The notes: generated from the sequence alone by a model not told the origin. A stretch of DNA of 5,986 nt from Chloroflexota bacterium (GCA_021788565.1 JAJYKO010000394.1:1-5986); one strand, 5' to 3'. Shown: positions 1 to 5,738, numbered from the stretch's first letter. A program made the numbers and translations.

Positions 1-325
1 CGAAAGGGACTATCCAGGCAGCGAGACTGAGCCCTTCTTTCGGCGGCACCGGCAGGATCTGCTCGCCATACTGCCGAACCAACGTGTCCACGATACGTTG
101 CCTGGACCAGCCCTCCGCTGCCTTCGCCTTTATGAAGCTCCGCATCCACACCGCTTCAGAAGTGTTGGACACGGCCAGCGATTGTGGCATGCCAGATGAG
201 GGGCACATCAGTTCATGAATAAGTTCGTCGCCCATGTCGGACCCTGCCGGACCCGCACCGGAGACAACCACGGCAAGAGCCAGCAAGAAAGCCACTGTGG
301 CTGTACGAATGACATGCCCACGCAT
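1..325 (-). CDS. ccmH: CcmH/CycL-like cytochrome c maturation protein, partial, with degenerate CXXC (CPSS)
   Basis: The first 108 codons are present and the 3' end lies beyond the left edge. Residues 7-28 form a hydrophobic export signal or membrane anchor (FLLALAVVVSGAG). After it comes the CcmH core: ELMCPSS at 38-44, then SLAVSN at 49-54, a helical stretch, DTLVRQYGEQIL at 80-91, and a LxxWIVPF segment at 101-108 that begins the next membrane helix. The CcmH family normally has LRCxxC followed by QSxxxSN, and the YGxxIL block is also typical. CcmH is a periplasm-facing thiol reductant/chaperone for apocytochrome c. Here Cys41 is kept but the second cysteine is Ser44 (codon TCT), and no other Cys is seen in the visible part. 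ATG is the likely start because a TAG codon lies immediately upstream in frame; no strong ribosome site is seen. It begins 7 nt after the ccmF stop, so the two are probably translated from one message. No ccmG lies between them, unlike in E. coli. The family call is firm; redox function is uncertain. Confidence 0.85.
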   Translation of the reverse strand, partial: MRGHVIRTATVAFLLALAVVVSGAGPAGSDMGDELIHELMCPSSGMPQSLAVSNTSEAVWMRSFIKAKAAEGWSRQRIVDTLVRQYGEQILPVPPKEGLSLAAWIVPF

Positions 326-332
326 CTACGTG

Positions 333-2339
333 TCAGGCACCGGCCGTACGCACACCCTTTGGAAGGGAATGCTCTTTGGCCAGGCGCAGCGCCTCCTGAT
401 GCCTTTCTTTGGCGTCCGGCCAGAACGCGATGATGGTTCCGAACAGCAGCACGTAGCCTCCAATCCAGATCCAGGTTACCAGCGGGTTGATCACTAACTG
501 GAAGCCGGCCTTCTGCTGGTTGTCCCAGGTGTTGAGTATCAGGTAAAGGTCCTCGACTGGAGTGCTGTGAATGGAGACCTCGGTGTTGGGCGAGTCGTAA
601 CCCTGATAGAACTCCTTGGATGGAGTCATGGTGCCCAGCAACTGGTTTCCGCTGTACACGGTGACGGAGGCCGCCACCGTGTCCTTCTTTCCTTCGCTCT
701 TACTCGAAAGACCGTTATAGACGAGCCGGTAGGAACCGATCGTCGCGTCCTGCCCAGGGGTCAGGGTCACGCTCTTCTGAACCTGGAACCCCTGTGAACC
801 GATGACGCCGATGGCTATTAATATGATTCCCATGTGAACCAGGTAGCCGCCGTAGCGCGGCCTGTTACCCCACACGAGAGCCGGCAGGGATAGGAGAGCG
901 CTCCTACCTAGTATGCGTCCCTTCGCGCGAGCGCCCCGGAAGAATTCCAGGGCGACGGTGCCGACGACAAAGCCGCACGCAGCTATGCCTACAATGCCAT
1001 AGATCTTGTTGTCACCCACGAAGTAGGAGGCTGCCGCCGCTATTACGCCCACCGCGGCCGGGAATCGGAAGTTCCTGAGCAGGTTAGCTACCGACGCCCC
1101 ACGCCAGCCGATAAGGGGACAAATGCCCATCAGGATTACGGTTCCCAGCAATATCGGGCCGACGACCTGATTAAAGAACGACGCATTGACTGTGGCCTTC
1201 TGGCCCCTGAGTGCCTCGGAAATAACGGGCCACATGGTTCCCCAGAACACGGCAAAGGCCGCGCCCACGAGCAGCAGATTGTTCAGCAGGAATGCCGATT
1301 CGCGAGACACGAGGGAGTCGAGCTCGTTGTCGCCCTGGAGCAGCGGCAGCCGATCCCAGATCAGTGCGACGGATACGGTGATAACGATGGCGATCATCGC
1401 CAGGAAGGCGGGGCCCATACCCGTGTCGCCGAAAGTGTGCACTGAGGAAAGGATGTCGCTCCTGGTCAGGAAGGTCCCGAAGATCGTGAGCAGAAAGGTG
1501 GTGATGATCAGTGCGAGATTCCAGACCTTCAGCATTCCCCTGCGACGCTGGATCATGATCGAGTGCAGGAAGGCCGTTCCGGCGAGCCACGGCATGAAGG
1601 AGGAGTTCTCTACCGGGTCCCAGCCCCAGTAGCCGCCCCATCCAAGCTCCACGTACGCCCACTGCGCGCCCAGGATGTTGCCAATAGCCAGGAATCCCCA
1701 GGCAGCCAGGGTCCAACCCCTCGTGAGCCGAATCCATTCGTCCCCAAGTTGTCCGATTATGAGTGCCGCGATCGCGAACGCGAAGGGCACCGTGAAGGCC
1801 ACGTAGCCCAGGTACAGGGAGGGCGGGTGGAACAGCATGCCCACGTTCTGAAGCAGCGGATTCAACCCCTGGCCATCGGCCGGAATGACCGTCGATTTTA
1901 CGAAGGGATCAGAGACGAAGGTGAGAAGCGCCAGGAAGAATGTGGCCACGAAGCCCATCACGGCTGTGACCCATGGCATGATGGTCTTGTAGCGATTGCG
2001 GTACTGCAGCGTGACGAGAAGTAGCATCAGAACCACGCCCCAGGCCCACATCAGCAGCGAGCCCTCCTCGCTGGCGTATGCGCCTGACAAACTGAAGGCC
2101 AGGCTGGTTTCGCGGTTGTTGTACTGGGCGACAGTCTGGATAGAAAAGTCGTGTACAGCGAAGGCGTACAGCAGAACGCCCCATGCCACGCTGACAAGCG
2201 CTGCCGAGGCGTAGACCGCGCGCCTCGCGCTGGCCAGCACCTCTGATTGGCGCCAGGTTATGCCCAGGGCCGATGCGACGGTGAGGTACGCAGTGACCAC
2301 GAAGGCGACGACCAGGGAGATTCGTCCGATTTCTGCCAT
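333..2339 (-). CDS. ccmF: Cytochrome c haem lyase subunit CcmF
   Basis: A 668-residue polytopic membrane protein, close to the usual CcmF length of about 650. It forms the core of the System I haem lyase, which takes haem from CcmE and joins it to the CXXCH motif of apocytochrome c outside the membrane. The WWD signature (GWGGYWGWDPVENSSFMPWL) starts near residue 233. Histidines that match the four conserved CcmF histidines are present: His171 in a HPPSLYLGY block, His259 in FLHSIM, His301 in SVHTFG and His502 in GGYLVHMG. A soluble loop of about 100 residues (roughly 516-618) and a final membrane helix (about 622-640) complete the usual layout. An in-frame TTG lies two codons upstream of the chosen ATG, but the GAGG ribosome site sits 6 nt before the ATG and directly abuts the TTG, so ATG is preferred. 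It is transcribed after ccmE, 154 bp downstream, and just before ccmH. No frameshift or missing motif is seen. Confidence 0.96.
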   Translation of the reverse strand: MAEIGRISLVVAFVVTAYLTVASALGITWRQSEVLASARRAVYASAALVSVAWGVLLYAFAVHDFSIQTVAQYNNRETSLAFSLSGAYASEEGSLLMWAWGVVLMLLLVTLQYRNRYKTIMPWVTAVMGFVATFFLALLTFVSDPFVKSTVIPADGQGLNPLLQNVGMLFHPPSLYLGYVAFTVPFAFAIAALIIGQLGDEWIRLTRGWTLAAWGFLAIGNILGAQWAYVELGWGGYWGWDPVENSSFMPWLAGTAFLHSIMIQRRRGMLKVWNLALIITTFLLTIFGTFLTRSDILSSVHTFGDTGMGPAFLAMIAIVITVSVALIWDRLPLLQGDNELDSLVSRESAFLLNNLLLVGAAFAVFWGTMWPVISEALRGQKATVNASFFNQVVGPILLGTVILMGICPLIGWRGASVANLLRNFRFPAAVGVIAAAASYFVGDNKIYGIVGIAACGFVVGTVALEFFRGARAKGRILGRSALLSLPALVWGNRPRYGGYLVHMGIILIAIGVIGSQGFQVQKSVTLTPGQDATIGSYRLVYNGLSSKSEGKKDTVAASVTVYSGNQLLGTMTPSKEFYQGYDSPNTEVSIHSTPVEDLYLILNTWDNQQKAGFQLVINPLVTWIWIGGYVLLFGTIIAFWPDAKERHQEALRLAKEHSLPKGVRTAGA

Positions 2340-2345
2340 TGGCAA

Positions 2346-2349
2346 CCTC
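2346..2349 (-). promoter_or_regulatory. Ribosome binding site of ccmF
   Basis: GAGG on the minus strand lies 6 nt before the ATG at 2339 and directly abuts the alternative TTG at 2345. It therefore decides the start in favour of the ATG (protein begins MAEIGRIS). Confidence 0.6.
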
Positions 2350-2356
2350 GTTCAGC

Positions 2357-2419
2357 GAATAGCGATTAGTGATTAGCAATTAGCAATTAGGGGTTGGCAA
2401 TCAGCTATCGGCTATCAGG
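2357..2419. repeat. Degenerate 7-bp tandem repeat array, left arm (nine units)
   Basis: Nine consecutive heptads in strict 7-bp phase on the plus strand: GAATAGC, GATTAGT, GATTAGC, AATTAGC, AATTAGG, GGTTGGC, AATCAGC, TATCGGC, TATCAGG. The first five follow RATTAGC closely and the later ones drift. The array starts 7 bp beyond the ccmF ribosome site, inside the ccmE-ccmF gap. It is complementary in sense to the right-hand array, so the ccmEF transcript could fold the two against each other. No protein product is expected. Confidence 0.8.
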
Positions 2420-2457
2420 TCAGCGGCGAGGAATCGCAGGAAAACTCCGCCGGCTTG

Positions 2458-2499
2458 GCCGATGGCTAATAGCTAAAAGCTAATGGCTAATGGCTACTT
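2458..2499. repeat. Degenerate 7-bp tandem repeat array, right arm, overlapping the ccmE stop
   Basis: Heptads on the plus strand read GCCGATG, GCTAATA, GCTAAAA, GCTAATG, GCTAATG and then GCTACTT. Read on the minus strand the unit is CATTAGC, the same family as the left array but in opposite orientation. The ccmE stop codon (TAG on the minus strand, 2494-2496) is the TAG inside the last GCTA unit, so the repeat appears to have reached, or to supply, the end of the gene. Confidence 0.78.
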
Positions 2500-2955
2500 G
2501 GGTTCGTACTTTGAGGCACACTTTGTCAACATTGAGTTTGCCTGGAACTTTCCATCAGTCCCGAGCTTGCCATCCAGGATGACCCCGTTGCCAGACTGGA
2601 AGGTATCCGGCACCGTCCCCGTATAGGTGACGGGCAGATTCTTTGTGCCATCTGTGAGGGTGAAAGACACTGAGTTGGCTCCGCGGTCCCACTGCACGGT
2701 TCCATTCACCACCTGGCCACCAATCCTCATCTCCTGGCCAAGGGCTTTGTCGCCCATCGCGGCAAGCTCGGTGGTGGTGACGTAGTACTCGCTGCCGCTC
2801 TCGATGGCAGCGTAAATCATGTAGCCTATCGCGGAGATGATCACGAGTGCGGCGATGAGGAAGCGAGTCTTGGGACGAGAGCGTCTTCGAGGAACGGCTC
2901 GCGCCGATGCGCGAGTAGATGGGGAGCGAGCGGGATTCTCTGTCAGCGTCGACAC
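2494..2955 (-). CDS. ccmE: Cytochrome c-type biogenesis haem chaperone CcmE, cysteine (CxxxY) type
   Basis: A 153-residue protein, the normal CcmE size. Residues 1-30 are a basic, Ser/Arg-rich cytoplasmic tail; 31-50 form one membrane anchor; the rest is the periplasm-facing OB-fold beta barrel, with VVNGTVQWDRGANSVSFTLTD-type strands and GVILDGKLGTDGKFQA before the haem site. CcmE takes haem from CcmC and passes it to CcmF. The family hallmark is LAKHxxxY, with His covalently binding haem. Here the end reads LTKCASKYEPK, so Cys146 replaces the His while Tyr150 is kept. This CxxxY form is known from some archaea and from Desulfovibrio-type bacteria. The start is GTG with a strong GGAGG about 4-6 nt upstream. 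It is the first gene of the visible ccm block, 372 bp downstream of the kinase. A short C-terminal tail after Tyr150 ends inside a heptad repeat. Confidence 0.95.
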   Translation of the reverse strand: MSTLTENPARSPSTRASARAVPRRRSRPKTRFLIAALVIISAIGYMIYAAIESGSEYYVTTTELAAMGDKALGQEMRIGGQVVNGTVQWDRGANSVSFTLTDGTKNLPVTYTGTVPDTFQSGNGVILDGKLGTDGKFQANSMLTKCASKYEPK

Positions 2956-2986
2956 TTCTCCTCCACTAATGACCCGCTCCGGTTAT

Positions 2987-3002
2987 CTCTGAGTACCTCT
3001 GA
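2987..3002. promoter_or_regulatory. Direct repeat CTCTGA-N4-CTCTGA upstream of ccmE, possible OmpR-type site
   Basis: Two perfect CTCTGA hexamers (TCAGAG on the minus strand) lie exactly 10 bp apart, 32-47 bp upstream of the ccmE start. OmpR/PhoB-type regulators usually bind tandem direct repeats with about one helical turn of period, and such a regulator is encoded just upstream in this window. The link is inference only; a chance repeat cannot be excluded. Confidence 0.3.
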
Positions 3003-3033
3003 TGAAAAAGACGGGCGGGTCGTGCTAGTCGCT

Positions 3034-3125
3034 GTTTCGAGAAACGGCGTCATCTATGACGCCCCATATCCCCGGGGCCGGCCTTGGCCCCGATTTCATC
3101 TATGTCTAAAGGCCCGTTACGGGCC
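3034..3125. other. Cluster of four perfect hairpins in the ccmE leader region
   Basis: Four inverted repeats lie side by side: GTTTC/GAAAC with a 2-nt loop (3034-3045); GGCGTCAT/ATGACGCC with a 2-nt centre (3046-3063), abutting the first with no gap; CGGGGCC/GGCCCCG with a 6-nt loop (3073-3092); and GGCCCG/CGGGCC with a TTA loop (3111-3125). On the minus strand the last is followed by TTTA, a weak terminator-like tail. They could form part of a structured leader or a multi-step terminator. The stems share GGGCC/GGCCC segments, so alternative pairings are possible. Confidence 0.6.
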
Positions 3126-3139
3126 ATTGCTTACTGACC

Positions 3140-3170
3140 GCGCCCCAACCGGGCCTGACGGTTGGGGCGC
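3140..3170. terminator. Strong 11-bp GC-rich hairpin, candidate terminator after the kinase gene
   Basis: GCGCCCCAACC pairs perfectly with GGTTGGGGCGC around a 9-nt loop (GGGCCTGAC). It lies about 160 nt downstream of the kinase stop. On the minus strand no T run follows (GGTCAG), and on the plus strand only TTCTAT follows, so it is not a textbook intrinsic terminator in either direction. The loop GGGCC can also pair with GGCCC of the neighbouring hairpin at 3111-3115. The stem is certain from the sequence; the terminator role is inferred. Confidence 0.45.
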
Positions 3171-3327
3171 TTCTATCGAGGTGGAAGGGAGGGAGGTACC
3201 ACCACGATATCTTGAATGCTTTCGGGTTTGGCCCAACCTCAGGTTAGATCCAGTTCCCTTGAGCACGGAAATCATAATCCTTGAACATTAGAGGAACCTG
3301 AGCCGAAGATGAGATGAAGATAAGAAT

Positions 3328-4779
3328 CTAGCTAACAGTTGGCAGCCGCAGGGTGAAGGTGGTTCCATTGCCAGGATCGCTCTCCACCGTAAGCTCACCC
3401 CGGTGCTCTTCGGCGATCCAGAGGGCTATAGCCAGGCCAAGACCCGCGCCCCCTTCCTCTCGCGCTCTTGCTTTATCGGCTCTGTAGAAACGCTCGAAGA
3501 CGTGAGGCAGATCCTCAGCGGCGATGCCAATTCCGGTGTCGGTCACCTTGACCAGCGCGCTGCCGCCGTCACGTTCGAGGGTGAGCGTCACCGATCCACC
3601 CGTGGGCGTGTATTTGAGGGCGTTGTCCAGCAGGATCAGCAGCAGTTGCTTGAGCCATACCTGGTTGCCCATCACCGTCACCTTGCGAGTCGGACCCAGC
3701 TCGAGTGTGACCCCCTGCGCTTGCGCTTCCATCTGGCGATGAACGTCAACTACCAAATGATCCATAGACACTTTGCTCATCTCGATCTTGTGGCCAGCGT
3801 CGGCTCTGGCAAGCAGCAGCAGGTCCGACGTGAGTCTGCTTAGCCGGTCCACCTCGTCGGCCACATCGGCGAGCGCCTCGGCGCGGTCCTCCTCGGGGGC
3901 ATTGAGGGCCCGGCGCAGGATATCGATATTGCTCCGGATTGAGGTGAGGGGGGAACGAAGCTCGTGAGAAGCATCGGCAACGAAGCGGCGCTGGGCCGCG
4001 TATGCGGCGTCGAGGCTGGCAAGCATCTCGTTGAAAGTGACGGCCAGCGTGCCGACCTCGTCGCGGGATTTGCCTACGGTGAGGCGTTGGCCAAAGCCCT
4101 GGGAGAGGGCGATGGATCTCGCGGTGTTGGTTATTTCGTCTATTGGCCGGAGGCTGTTGCGGGCGATGAGCCAGCCCACCCCGACCGCCAGCGCGAGGCC
4201 GGCGATGTTGCCCACGATCAGCACAAACCGCAGGGTGTTCAGGGCATCGTCGATCGGCTGTAGCGAGCGAGCCACCAGCACGAAGCCGCGGGGTTCCTTG
4301 TCACCCGCTATGGGTGCGAGGTAGCCCCTGTACCTATCCCCGTTCCAGTTGGCCGTGAAGCTGTCTGCGGTTCCCCACCAGGCTGATGCGAAGGCTCCGT
4401 CCGGGACGGATAGCGCCTTGCCCTGCAGATTCGGGGACCGGGCCATCACCTTGCCGTTGGCGTCCAACAGTTCCACGTAGACCCCCGGCGAAGTGAACTG
4501 CTCCAGGTCCAGGTCCTGGTATGTGGAGAGGGCGCTGAGGATCTGGGCCGCGGAGGCACCACCCGTGCTCTGAGTGGGACCGGGGCCATTGGGGCTCTGG
4601 AGCGCCTTCGCGTTGTCGGTGACCGAACGTACGACACGGTCCCCGATGGGGGCGAGCCACCGGTCTACCTCTCCGGTGAGCTGCCTCTCCACGACGATAT
4701 AGACCGCCGGTGCGAAGATGACGAACATGATGGCCAGAAAGGCCGTGTACCAGAGGGCGAGTCGCAGCCGGATGGACAC
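3328..4779 (-). CDS. HAMP-domain sensor histidine kinase (OmpR-type partner)
   Basis: A 483-residue membrane kinase. Membrane helix 1 is at about 10-30 and helix 2 at about 184-206; between them is an extracytoplasmic sensor region of about 150 residues with a Pro/Gly/Ser-rich linker (61-80). A HAMP domain follows (about 207-258), then the HisKA H-box FVADASHELRSP with phospho-acceptor His272. The ATPase domain shows the N box (LLDNALKYTP, Asn386), G1 (DTGIGI, 414-419), F box (FERFYRADKAR, 428-438) and G2 (GGAGLGLAIA, 443-452). All catalytic motifs are intact, so it should autophosphorylate and phosphorylate the adjacent regulator. It starts with GTG 4 nt after the regulator stop, with a GGGAG site inside the end of that gene, which indicates translational coupling. 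The domain layout resembles MprB/PrrB-type kinases, but the sensor region gives no signal that I can name. Confidence 0.95.
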   Translation of the reverse strand: MSIRLRLALWYTAFLAIMFVIFAPAVYIVVERQLTGEVDRWLAPIGDRVVRSVTDNAKALQSPNGPGPTQSTGGASAAQILSALSTYQDLDLEQFTSPGVYVELLDANGKVMARSPNLQGKALSVPDGAFASAWWGTADSFTANWNGDRYRGYLAPIAGDKEPRGFVLVARSLQPIDDALNTLRFVLIVGNIAGLALAVGVGWLIARNSLRPIDEITNTARSIALSQGFGQRLTVGKSRDEVGTLAVTFNEMLASLDAAYAAQRRFVADASHELRSPLTSIRSNIDILRRALNAPEEDRAEALADVADEVDRLSRLTSDLLLLARADAGHKIEMSKVSMDHLVVDVHRQMEAQAQGVTLELGPTRKVTVMGNQVWLKQLLLILLDNALKYTPTGGSVTLTLERDGGSALVKVTDTGIGIAAEDLPHVFERFYRADKARAREEGGAGLGLAIALWIAEEHRGELTVESDPGNGTTFTLRLPTVS

Positions 4780-4783
4780 GGGA

Positions 4784-5479
4784 TCACTCCCTCAGGACGT
4801 AGCCTGCGCCACGTACGGTGTGAATGAGGCGCGGCTCGCCATCTGCCTCCAACTTGTTGCGGAGGTAGCGGATGTAGACTTCCAGGACGTTGGATTCGCC
4901 TTCAAAGTCGAAGCCCCAAACCTTCTCCAGGATCGTCTCTCGGGAGAGGACCTCTTCGGAACGCGTCAAGAGAAGTTCCAGCAGCTTGTACTCGGTTGCG
5001 GTGAGATCGATCTTGCGGCCGGCCCGCTGGGCGGTCATGGACTTGGTGTCCAGGCTGAGATCGGAATAGGCGATCTCGGAGGTCTGCTGAGAGCCTCGGC
5101 GCCGCAGAAGGGCCCGCATCCTTGCCAGAAGCTCCTCGAAGGCGAAGGGCTTGACCAGATAGTCGTCGGCGCCCGAGTCCAGGCCTGCCACTCGATCGGC
5201 CACCTCATCCTTCGCGGTGAGCATAAGGATGGGTACGTCGTCGGAGCGCCTGATAAGCCGGCAGACGTCCAGACCGTCGATGCCGGGCATCATCACGTCG
5301 AGGATCACCAGGTTCGGACGGGCGTCGCGAACCATGGTGAGCGCCTCGCTTCCACTGTTGGCGACATCGACGGCATAACCCTCGTAGGCGAGACCTCGCC
5401 TTAGGGCTCCGGTGATCTTCCGATCGTCGTCGACAACGAGAATGCGTGGTCTGGTTGAGGAACTGGAATCGGTGTCCAT
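4784..5479 (-). CDS. OmpR/PhoB-family DNA-binding response regulator
   Basis: A 231-residue regulator of standard length. The receiver domain (about 12-124) has the acidic pocket VVDDD (15-19), phospho-acceptor Asp61 in [10 protein letters not shown], Thr88 in LMLTAK and Lys110 in YLVKPF. A short Gln/Ser linker leads to a winged-helix DNA-binding domain (about 135-230) with the family's [39 protein letters not shown] and [11 protein letters not shown] blocks. All phosphotransfer residues are present. It is the first gene of a two-gene operon with the kinase. ATG at 5479 is the only sensible start; it has no ribosome site, but a TATAAT hexamer ends only 9 nt upstream, which suggests a nearly leaderless message. 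It resembles MprA/PrrA-type regulators; the regulon is unknown, and the ccm genes downstream or its own promoter are the nearest candidates. Confidence 0.96.
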   Translation of the reverse strand: MDTDSSSSTRPRILVVDDDRKITGALRRGLAYEGYAVDVANSGSEALTMVRDARPNLVILDVMMPGIDGLDVCRLIRRSDDVPILMLTAKDEVADRVAGLDSGADDYLVKPFAFEELLARMRALLRRRGSQQTSEIAYSDLSLDTKSMTAQRAGRKIDLTATEYKLLELLLTRSEEVLSRETILEKVWGFDFEGESNVLEVYIRYLRNKLEADGEPRLIHTVRGAGYVLRE

Positions 5480-5488
5480 ACAAGGGGA

Positions 5489-5494
5489 ATTATA
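5489..5494 (-). promoter_or_regulatory. Candidate -10 box of the response regulator promoter
   Basis: A perfect TATAAT on the minus strand lies 9 nt before the regulator ATG. Transcription would start about 3 nt before the ATG, giving an almost leaderless message, consistent with the absence of a Shine-Dalgarno sequence. No good -35 box is seen 16-18 bp upstream, so an activator may be needed. Confidence 0.5.
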
Positions 5495-5495
5495 T

Positions 5496-5511
5496 CATCA
5501 CGGCGGTGATG
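5496..5511. promoter_or_regulatory. Dyad CATCAC-N4-GTGATG next to the regulator -10 box
   Basis: A perfect 6+6 inverted repeat with a 4-nt centre begins one base upstream of TATAAT, within the -10/-35 spacer. Its position suits a repressor or autoregulator operator. The bound factor is not known; OmpR-type proteins more often use direct repeats, so a different regulator is possible. Confidence 0.4.
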
Positions 5512-5575
5512 GTCGGTCCGCCGCGCGACGGGCCTCGTGCTAAGAGCCAGGTGGGCAAAAATGTACAAAATAGGC

Positions 5576-5604
5576 TTGACAAGGCGTGCCGTGGCCGGTA
5601 GAAT
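5576..5604 (+). promoter_or_regulatory. Sigma-70 promoter of the suf operon
   Basis: A perfect TTGACA (5576-5581) is followed after 17 bp by TAGAAT (5599-5604), one mismatch from consensus. An A-rich stretch just upstream (about 5557-5571) resembles an UP element. Transcription would start near 5611, leaving a leader of about 130 nt before sufC. This is the best promoter in the window. Confidence 0.82.
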
Positions 5605-5611
5605 GCGAGTG

Positions 5612-5636
5612 AAATCCGACGGTTTTAGTAGGAATT
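5612..5636 (+). promoter_or_regulatory. IscR/Rrf2 type-1-like operator at the suf start site
   Basis: A 25-bp imperfect dyad: left half AAATCCGAC, centre GGTTTT, right half AGTAGGAATT. The half-sites match as AAATCCGAC and AATTCCTAC when read toward the centre. It fits the 25-bp E. coli IscR type-1 pattern, remembered as YYGAC, then an A/T centre, then AGT-N-RR, at about 18 of 25 positions by eye. It covers the predicted start site, the right place for repression of suf by an Fe-S-sensing Rrf2 regulator. The regulator gene is not in the window. Confidence 0.55.
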
Positions 5637-5645
5637 CCCCCGCGG

Positions 5646-5662
5646 TCCCCGGCTTCTGGGGA
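5646..5662 (+). other. Small hairpin in the sufC leader
   Basis: TCCCC pairs with GGGGA around a 7-nt loop. Further on, CGTGCCA (5669-5675) is complementary to TGGCACG (5721-5727), so the leader could also close into a longer-range stem just before the ribosome site. Both are short and may have no function. Confidence 0.3.
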
Positions 5663-5733
5663 GTGGGGCGTGCCAAGAAACCGGAGTTGATAGGTCAGCG
5701 CCGGACGATGACGACGCCGATGGCACGGCAGGT

Positions 5734-5738
5734 AGGAG
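5734..5738 (+). promoter_or_regulatory. Ribosome binding site of sufC
   Basis: AGGAG lies 4 nt before the ATG at 5743. It supports this start, and with it an N-terminal extension of about 20 residues ahead of the usual SufC beginning. Confidence 0.6.

Larger units (their letters stand above)
2956..3327. other. Kinase-ccmE intergenic region without a credible gene
   Basis: This 372-bp gap separates the kinase stop from the ccmE start, both on the minus strand. The part nearest ccmE holds the ribosome site and a direct repeat; the middle (3034-3170) is five hairpins in a row; the part nearest the kinase is unstructured apart from an 8-bp inverted repeat (CTCAGGTT at 3238-3245, AACCTGAG at 3295-3302) and a purine-rich G tract around 3178-3196. 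The 9-mer TCATCTATG occurs twice, at 3050-3058 and 3096-3104. No strong sigma-70 promoter for ccmE was found by eye. An 89-codon plus-strand frame across the hairpins looks spurious. Confidence 0.7.

Noticed and set aside
1171..1737. 188-codon minus-strand frame inside ccmF
   Set aside because: It lies in another frame of ccmF, whose conserved WWD region and histidines cover the same stretch; its protein is low-complexity and Arg/Gly-rich.
2340..2345. TTG start for ccmF two codons upstream of the ATG
   Set aside because: The GAGG ribosome site directly abuts the TTG but is 6 nt from the ATG.
2357..2499. CRISPR array
   Set aside because: Units are 7 bp with no spacers, and the two arrays are in opposite orientation.
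3178..3196. G-rich tract that could form a two-layer G-quadruplex
   Set aside because: The G runs are mostly two or three long and irregular, and nothing else points to a function.
3195..3203. GGTGGTACC on the minus strand, similar to the T-box core
   Set aside because: The rest of the T-box (GCG after ACC, specifier stem, terminator pairing) is absent, and ccm genes are not T-box targets.
3022..3291. 89-codon plus-strand open frame between the kinase and ccmE
   Set aside because: It starts with GTG with no ribosome site, runs straight through the hairpin cluster, and its protein has no recognisable motif.
3238..3302. 8-bp inverted repeat CTCAGGTT/AACCTGAG just downstream of the kinase gene
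   Set aside because: The arms are about 50 bp apart and short, so chance is likely; mentioned only in the region description.
4718..5404. 228-codon plus-strand frame opposite the response regulator
   Set aside because: It is antisense to a well-supported OmpR-family gene with all motifs intact; long shadow frames are expected in GC-rich coding DNA.
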